This document shows positions 57,380-64,000 of a stretch of 64,000 nucleotides of DNA, in pieces (positions within the stretch are counted from its first letter, which is position 1; each line of letters starts with the position of its first letter). Both the position numbers and the translations under genes were made by a program. The notes under the pieces were generated by a model. The model was given only the letters and a program-made list of their open reading frames with translations. It did not search any database and was not told where the DNA came from. The stretch comes from Armillaria gallica (lineage: Eukaryota > Basidiomycota > Agaricomycetes > Agaricales > Physalacriaceae): positions 6,200,001 to 6,264,000 of the forward strand of contig JBANDB010000001.1 of NCBI GenBank assembly GCA_037576215.1, read 5' to 3'.

Positions 57380-58715
57380 ATGTCTTCAAATTTTGACTCG
57401 GCACTATCCAGTTCTCTACGCATATCTGACTCGGACGTGTCAATTCCTTCTGATTATAGGACTTCTTCGGAGCTATTCTGGGTAAGGCATCAGCCATTTC
57501 TAGTCGATTTAGGGTATAAGTTGCGGCCTCGATACCACCCTGACTGGCGTCCATCTTGGATTCGAAAAGATGGTTCAAAAAGATGGAGAATCCGTGCTAC
57601 CTTTGAGGATAAACATGTTCCGTTTGTAAGTAGTGAAGTGACGTTGATTCGAATCGTCCTAAAAATGTTGCGTCTATGGCAGAGAATCAATGTCCTGGAT
57701 GCCATTAGAGTCAAAGATGGCGCGAAAGTCGTTCTTCGAATTACGCGAACACATGCTTCGGATCTCTCAATGAGCCAATACTTGGCCAGCTCGGACTTGC
57801 TCCGCAATCCGCGTAACCACTCTATTCCCATCCTCGATATAATTCCTATCCCAGATGACGAAGAAAAACGTGTATTCATGGTCATGCCAAGGCTGATTGC
57901 TTTCTACGAACCGGAATTTCATTGCAGGAGGGAATTTGTTGAAGCTTTACGTCAACTCTTGGAGGCAAGCGTGTCCTGTGCTTCATCCGCAGGCTGCCTT
58001 CTGATTTATTTCTCAGGGTCTCGACTACATGCATAGCCTCAATATATCTCATGGGTCAATTCTTTCGATATTGCATCTTTTATAGCTTGTAAATAACTCT
58101 TCTGCAGGGACGTCAACGCTCTCAACTTCATGATGGACTATTCCAAAGTATGTCCGAAAGGGTTATCACTACGCCCTGACTTTTAGCTATGACGGCGTCC
58201 ATTGGAACCGTCCGAGTCGTCCACGATGTCGCGTTGGGCCAGTTCGGTACTATCTTATCGACTGTGAGAGTGCTCAGGAATTCCCTGACGGCCAGGAGAG
58301 TGCCTTAGCGAAAAGGCCTCTACGTTGCGGCGTACGGAGTTCTCCAGAGTTCTCCCTTGGTCTTCCGTGCAATCCATTCCAACTGGACGTATACAACGCC
58401 GCTGCGACCTTCTTTGAACTCTGTGAGGTGGGAATTTGTCATATATTCCCTTCACCTCAGTTCAGCTTACTCTTACTTTAGCAGTATCAGGGACTGGACG
58501 ATTTCAGGCCCCTTCTGCTCAATATGATGTCAGAAGACCCACTCGCGAGATCTGATATGGCGGAGGCTCTTCGGAGGCTCGACGAGCTCGTGTCTTTGAA
58601 TGACGAAGTTTGGCTTCGCGGTCGGATCTGGAAGCTTTGTACGTGGATCAAACCTCCGTCTCTTTTGGTCCAATATTTGTGGCAAAAGTTCCCGGCACTT
58701 CTTCCTTATTTCTGA
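57380..58715 (+). pseudogene. Kinase-like gene (copy 2), one apparent frameshift
   Basis: The start is MSSNFDSALSS. It belongs to a kinase-fold family common in Agaricomycetes: LFWVRHQPFLVDLGY, LRPRYHPDWRPSWIRKDG, INVLDAIRVKDGAKVVLRI, RNPRNHSIPILDIIPIPDDE, then GLDYMHSLN, VNALNFMMDYSKVCPKG, YYLIDCESAQEF, FQLDVYNAAATFFELCE and DFRPLLLNMMSEDPLARSDM to the stop after LLPYF. Several short introns are needed, one with a GC donor after RQLLE. An extra base near 58160 shifts the frame between CPKG and the next block; the paralogue at 32591 is in frame there. The catalytic-loop HRD would read HGD after splicing and the DFG position reads DCE, so even an intact protein would be a pseudokinase. Confidence 0.65.
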
Positions 58716-60916
58716 CCTTATTCGCCCTTTTGAAATTGACTATAGTTCGCTTCTACTCTTATTTTATACCTTGTGCTCCACTACCATTCTGAATTCACGT
58801 TCTTCGCCCGACATCACGCTATCTTTATTATAGGATTTTCAAATGTATACCATCATCCCGCAGTACCACGCTCTTTCCGTTACCGCCATCGAAACCTATG
58901 ACTCGATGTTTGATTACACCGTTGACCGTGGCCTCCTGTCCCTTCCCTCCCAATTTACCTGATATTGGCTGGATGATCGAGGTGCAAACCCGATTACAAA
59001 GGTTGTAGAAAAAGACATAACTTGGCAATTGCTAAGGGACATTGCAACGGCTACGCAGAAGGGTTTCTGTCGGACTATATCTAGGTGCGCGTTCAGCGTT
59101 CATCTTTTCTGGCGTTATGTAGAGCTGATTCCTTCAGTCTGAGGATTGAGTCTGATCTCGTGGGCCGTGACGTACATGAATACATGGAATTACAGCGTGT
59201 TGTGAGAAAACATCATCTGCCACCGTACTCTACGGCGCGTTCGAACCAGCTCATACTAGAAGGCACTATCACCTTTGAGGCTTTTCAATATGGTCTGTCG
59301 AATCTCGATGCAATTGCAAACAGAGCATCCTTGGCTTATCTGCTTAAAGTCACAGATACCCTTTGGATCTCCTCTCAAAATCCATCATTTTACAAGCGCC
59401 TCGAGGTCCGCAACCCTGTTTAAGCGAGTCATCTCGGTACCGACACCAAAGTACGGGATATCTACGCCCTATCTGGGCTTTGGTGCATGAGTCCTCGTGT
59501 CACCCTGGGCCTTGGTCAACAGGCCGTAATATTGACTATTCTGTCTCTGACTCTAGGGTTTAGCCTTTGCTCCAATTCCGACCAAGGTGGCATATTGAAC
59601 GGAAATACACTACGCCATTCACAGTCTGATGTTTCGACGTAGGAAGCTCAGGATCATCAGCAGAAGTGATTTAAATAGCCACGAATGACGAATGTCCAAG
59701 GTTTTCTGGCCCTGATGACTCTAAATGGGCGATATGAGAAGAAAGGTACCTGCGGAAAAGTATTCGTATCTGCCCAAAGTTGGCCTGCACTGTCGGGATT
59801 CTACGAAGATCATTTTCTTGGAGTCATGTCGAGGTGCTAGTGCTTAATGACTTCGGAACGGTGCCCCACGGTCCCCCAACGGTCGCCCACACCTGCCCAA
59901 AATTGCCGGTGGTAGGGACTGCTCAGTGCGCGCGTATGATAGCATCCTTCCTTAGGCTCGATGGACATCGTAAATCTCAACAGCGAAGAACAACGGACGA
60001 CGGCCGAAGAAATTCAAAGAAAAGGCACTGTATATGCATGGGTCCAGCTGCCCGCCGGTCCGCTGCGGCTGGTCGGATGATCGGACCGTCCAATTTTTTC
60101 CCTTCCTCTTCGCCACAATCTTATCCATCAGGACGAGCCCCGCGCCAGGCCAACTGAGTATGCAATGAGTATGCACTAGTGCTACATATCAATGTATGTC
60201 GATAAGTATCTTTGCTTATTCCAATATCAGAATATTCAAGCAGAAGCAGGCTCAGCATTCAGAGACAAACTTGAAGGCCCAGAGAAGTCAATGATGGTCA
60301 TCCTGTTTGACGAGAAGAGAAGAAATTTGCGAAGGGGTCCAAGATGAGAGAATGGCGGACCCCGCTCTCTCGTCAATAAACCAGCAAGAAACATCTGTTA
60401 CCGAGACCTGCACTGGAACCGTTTGGACCTAAGCTGGTGGCGGACGTACAAGCACGAATTTCTTTTCGAGTTGAAGTTCATATGGTCACTACCAATGATG
60501 CTGCCCATATCCTCGGGTGAGTTGCCGCCTTGTATTCAGGTGCTTATGTTCATATTTTCGCCGAAAATAGTCGATCTCTCATGCAATTTAATCTTGTCTC
60601 CGTCATTTTCAAGAATTCGGCATGCATAAACATGTAGTGACCCAATGTTGAATTTGGGACCAGCTCATGCGATTGGTTCAGGCTGCCGGGCCGGAATGCC
60701 GGCCTAGTCTGCCCAGCGCTTCTTTACCTCGAGTCTGAATCCGCTACTTCGACCGCCGGATAGACGGGTAAGTAACGTTACCGACGCTGTATGGTGCGAC
60801 CCGGAGCAGCAAGGACGCCGTGATTCGCATACCTCCTTCCTGTTCGCCATTTCCCGGACAGGCATCTATATAAATCAACGCAGGATTCGCGGCGTCTAAA
60901 GCCCATTATCATTACC
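58716..60916. other. Duplicated 3' flank and intergenic sequence
   Basis: 58716-59560 is related to 33824-34560 (shared ACAAGCGCCTC and GAGTCATCTCGGTACCGACA blocks). A 112-codon open frame at 59085-59423 is not conserved in the other copy, and its family is not recognised. From 59560 to 60860 no gene or repeat was recognised. A TATA-like TCTATATAAA at 60865-60874 serves the next gene. Confidence 0.45.
60865..60874 (+). promoter_or_regulatory. TATA-like box of the epoxide hydrolase gene
   Basis: TCTATATAAA lies about 43 bp upstream of the ATG. Confidence 0.5.
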
Positions 60917-62119
60917 ATGGATTCCTCCCTTTACAAAGACTTTACGACCTCTATCGGCCATACCTATCATTACCTCTTCTCCCCCCCAAAGGACGCTGCT
61001 AAACCATACCTACTTTTTCTGCATGGATTTCCCAGCACCTCTTATGACTGGCGACACCAGGTTCCATTCTTTCTCGGGGAGGGCTATGGGCTCATAGTCC
61101 CAGATATGCTTGGATTCGGGGGATCTTCGAAGCCTGCTAGTCCTGCGGACTACCGGTCGACTGTACTCACGAAAGATCTGGTGGAGCTAATAGACGCAGA
61201 AAGTGCGACCCGGGTGGTTGCCATTGGCCATGACTGGTTCGTTCTTCGTTTAAGTTACTCGTAACCTATGCATTCTAATCGGTGTTCTCATCATTCCGAA
61301 GGGGCTGCAAGATCATCAGCCGTCTCGCTAATTACTATCCCCGTCGATTCGTAGCATTTGGCCTATTGGCGGTCGGATACTTCCCACCGAGTACGAAAAA
61401 TAACTACGAGCAGTTCCTGGAACTCGTAAGTGTTTTCGTCTGTTATCGCAGGCGCAATAATTCAAATCACTTTATAGTCCAAGAAAGCTTTCGGCTATGA
61501 GCTCTTCGGATACTGGTCCTTCTTCTCCTCTGAAGGCGCCGACAAGATTATCGAAGACAATATTGAGTCGCTCTTGCGACTCTTGTACGGTCAAGACCCA
61601 AAGTTGATGATCTCCGATTTCGCACCCACCGGTGCTCTCAAAGCGTATCTATTGCAAGGCAAGACTGATGGTCCCTTGGCTTCGTACATCACCGAGGAGG
61701 TTCGCCACGCTCATGTTCTCGATGTATATTTCTCACCTACCATCATTTAGGAGAAAGATTTTCACAAGAAAGAACTCCTCGACGGCGGTATGGCCAGCTG
61801 CCTGAACTGGTATAGAGTCATGACGTCGGGAATTGATGCAGAGGATAACAAAGGTATGCAGAGTCGCAGTGCCTTGAGCATCCTTTGTTTCTTACCTCCG
61901 AGTGCAGCTGCCCCAGAGGAGAACCTCGAGGTCACAAACCCAGTTTTCTACGGTGGCGCACTGAAAGACTTTGTCGCTCTTAACGCTGTCAACAAAGCCG
62001 GTACCGTTGAGAAGTGTAAGAACGCGACCATTCATGAATACGACGGTGGTCATTGGGTGATGTGGGAAGCTAAAGATGAGGTTAACAAGGATTTGCTAAA
62101 TTGGCTAAAGACCCTGTAA
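60917..62119 (+). CDS. Soluble epoxide hydrolase (alpha/beta-hydrolase fold)
   Basis: Five exons with consistent phases: 60917-61236, 61302-61425, 61478-61699, 61751-61853 and 61908-62119, giving 326 aa, a normal length for the family. The oxyanion motif HGFP is at residues 36-39 (LLFLHGFPSTSYDWRHQ) and the nucleophile Asp106 in GHDWG. The W is split by intron 1, which starts GTTCGT. Lid tyrosines lie near 157-165 (FGYELFGYWSFF) and the catalytic His at about 305 (GGHWVMWEA). Epoxide hydrolases add water to epoxides through an ester intermediate on the Asp. No signal peptide, so it is probably cytosolic. The substrate is unknown; fungi use such enzymes in detoxification and secondary metabolism. 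It is convergent with the next gene, 69 bp apart. All catalytic residues are present and the frame is intact. Confidence 0.9.
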
Positions 62120-62188
62120 ATGTAGACATGTCCGTAAGATCTAGTAGTATCCGTACAATTAATTTACAATAAGCCACACGAAATTGCC

Positions 62189-62912
62189 TCATGGTTCAAC
62201 TGTCACATATTTATACTTTGCGAATCTTTTCTCCTCCAGTTCCCGAACGTAGCTGCGCACAATAAATAGGCCATCTGCAAGAAACAAGCGTCAGAAATTC
62301 CGAAGAAGATGCTAAGAGGTCCACGAACAGAATTGAACGAGCCATGTTATGGCGTAGATTACTACAACAGCTGCCTTGGATACCTTGAGCGCTGCGTTGC
62401 AGACTTGTTTGGCGGTATCGGCGTTCGCATCGACAGAGCTTACGCAATTGGAGATGTCGATATTGTACTTGTCGCTGAATAGAAGGTATAACGAGTATGC
62501 ACCAACCGCCAAACTGGCGATGAATGAGCCTATTTGGAGACTGTTGAACGTCGACACGAGGCCTGGCCTCGCGGTTAAGGCACCTATAAGCCTTTATGGG
62601 CGTCAGCCTCAACACAGAGACATTAATGGATGAACACTCACCCGAGAAGAGATGCAATCGCAACAAGGGTGTATACAGCAGCGACGATATACATCGAGAT
62701 TTCTCCCGATTTCGAGAGCTCAAGCGTTTTGTTGATGATATTGTGGACATTAATCCAAGCGCCTATGGCGACAAGAGCGCTTCCGGCAAGAGTTAAAGCT
62801 GCGATGATCTACCAGATATTCATATTGGCTGACAATTATAGAGGAAGAAAAGACCTACTAAAACACCCAGACGAAGGGGCAAGCAGCAGAGGAAGTGATG
62901 CCAACGTGCCAT
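62189..62912 (-). CDS. Four-span membrane protein, unknown function
   Basis: Four exons with 50-55-nt introns: 62912-62859, 62808-62642, 62591-62329 and 62274-62189, giving 189 aa. The start is MARWHHFLCCLPLRLGVL, the usual form of this small Agaricomycete membrane-protein family, whose first hydrophobic segment begins right after the Cys-rich motif. Four hydrophobic segments follow (LGVLIIAALTLAGSALVAIGA, IVAAVYTLVAIASLLGLIGAL, LQIGSFIASLAVGAYSLYLL, VVVIYAITWLVQFYGLFIV), with two cysteines in the loop between the last two (NCVSS, KQVCNAA). A TATA-like TATAAAA at about 63007-63001 lies some 90 bp upstream of the ATG. Its role is not known. It is head-to-head with the zinc-cluster gene at 63523. 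Confidence 0.8.
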
Positions 62913-63522
62913 GACTCTAGTTCAATTGAAGAGGATACTTGAGGAAGAGGCAAGGCTGAGGGAATAAAGAAGGAGGAGGATGAGGGTTGTGCTGTTTTGG
63001 TTTTATAGTGCTGCGAAATATGCAGTGCCGCGAGGCAAACCAGTGCATCATCTTGAAATAGGCGGGCGCCCACAAGTTTCATCACCAGCGCAGTTCGCAC
63101 TGCCTCAGACTGCCTCACCACCGCACAAGGATACGCAGATACCAATGGACACGATCTCAAAATCTTCCATCGTGATGCTGCCTTCTAAATAAATGAGACA
63201 TATACCTATCTGTGGTCCTATCCTGGATCCCCAGAACATTCCAGCAGAAAATAGCATGAGAACGAAGAGACGGTGCAACTCTGAGTGTCGAAAATGCACT
63301 CGCAATACTTGCGTTGAAGAGACAGAGGCTTGCTTTGTGCACCTTGAAATGTCTGGCATTCGCGCTGGTCATCGGTTGAACTCGGACCTCGGGCCGCCGA
63401 AGGTGCCAAGACGATGATTCGATCGGAGTGATATAATGTCAGCGCGTGATTGATCCATAACAAAATTTCAATTGGCGTGTCTCTCCCAAACACGGACCGC
63501 CCCTTTCACTCTCCAAACCACC
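62913..63522. promoter_or_regulatory. Divergent intergenic region
   Basis: About 610 bp between the membrane-protein gene and the second zinc-cluster gene. Apart from the TATA-like box near 63001-63007 (minus strand) nothing specific is recognised. Confidence 0.4.
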
Positions 63523-64000
63523 ATGACGGACGGCGACAGCATTCAGACAATACCGGCTAAGAAGAGGAGATTGGCTGGCGCATGCGATAGGTGCCGTAAA
63601 AAGAAAGGTGAGCTTGCTCAACATTGATACGGGGACACGTTCGACTTGAATTCGTGCCGAAATCCGCGGTGGTGACGCGTTTCGGCAATGTCATGCCGGA
63701 CTTTCTGCAGAATCAATGCAACGTCTATGGCGGACAGTCCTCTAGTAATATTGGCGAAGCGCGCATAAAGCGGTAACCTACTCGGAATCCCGGCGACAAT
63801 TTGTTCTTGCTAATGCTTATATGCCTTTTACGGTCACTAATCTATTTCTTCCCAGTGAAATGTATAATTATAATCTTTTCTTATCTTTAACGATTTACGA
63901 ACTGCCTATATGCAGGTGATAGCGCTACCGCGCCGGGCAATCGTTGTTCAAACTGTGTCGCGTTCGATGAGGACTGCACACATACTGATCTGATCAAGGT
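63523..64000 (+). CDS. Zn2Cys6 fungal transcription factor, 5' end (runs off the window)
   Basis: Exons are inferred at 63523-63607, 63856-63861 (6-nt microexon TGAAAT) and from 63916 to beyond the window. The start is MTDGDSIQTIPAKKRR, followed by a zinc cluster with C21, C24, C31, C41, C44 and C51 (CDRCRKKKVKC...NRCSNCVAFDEDC). Without the microexon the third cysteine is lost. The sequence and exon structure closely match the transcription factor at 22422-25604, including a 54-nt second intron in both. It is probably a nuclear DNA-binding regulator; the target is unknown. The regulatory domain lies outside the window. Confidence 0.8.

Noticed and set aside
59085..59423. 112-codon open frame downstream of the second kinase-like gene
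   Set aside because: The related flank of the first copy does not keep the frame, and no family was recognised.
1..64000. CRISPR array, rRNA or bacterial-type operon
   Set aside because: None present; the sequence is intron-rich fungal DNA.

Overview
The window comes from a mushroom-forming basidiomycete (Agaricomycetes). The evidence is short GT-AG introns of about 50-60 nt throughout, several protein families expanded in Agaricomycetes (DUF6535 membrane proteins, F-box/LRR proteins, a lineage-specific Zn2Cys6 transcription factor family, kinase-like proteins with an RPRYHPDW motif, DUF6698), and fungal mobile elements (Plavaka, a DIRS/Ngaro-type retroelement, hAT). There are no operons. 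No gene symbol can be assigned with confidence.

Region 1 (1-22.3 kb) is repeat-rich. An approximately 11-kb tandem duplication holds two DUF6535 genes (3.85-7.07 kb and 13.6-16.8 kb, minus strand). Each copy is preceded by the same set of short tRNA-like repeats and followed by decayed alpha/beta-hydrolase gene remnants. The first copy also carries an inserted tandem array of T-arm-like repeats. Two non-autonomous DNA elements (MITEs) lie at 20.5-20.9 kb and 21.1-21.4 kb, the first nested in a tRNA-derived repeat.

Region 2 (22.4-36.1 kb) has few genes. It holds a Zn2Cys6 transcription factor (minus strand) sharing a short divergent promoter with an F-box protein, a small secreted protein, a decayed kinase-like gene, and a hypothetical protein. 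The long stretches between them hold no recognisable gene.

Region 3 (36.7-57.0 kb) is almost entirely mobile DNA. A 10.8-kb Plavaka transposon with recognisable ends carries a transposase, an associated minus-strand gene and a DUF6698 gene. A tyrosine-recombinase retroelement (gag, RT-RNase H, YR) follows. A 4.38-kb hAT element, with a perfect 8-bp target duplication and several in-frame stops, completes the block.

Region 4 (57-64 kb) contains a second, better preserved copy of the kinase-like gene and then ordinary host genes: an epoxide hydrolase, a four-span membrane protein (convergent with the hydrolase), and the start of a second Zn2Cys6 transcription factor that runs off the window. 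Both transcription factors appear to contain the same 6-nt microexon inside the zinc-cluster coding sequence, which supplies the third zinc-binding cysteine.
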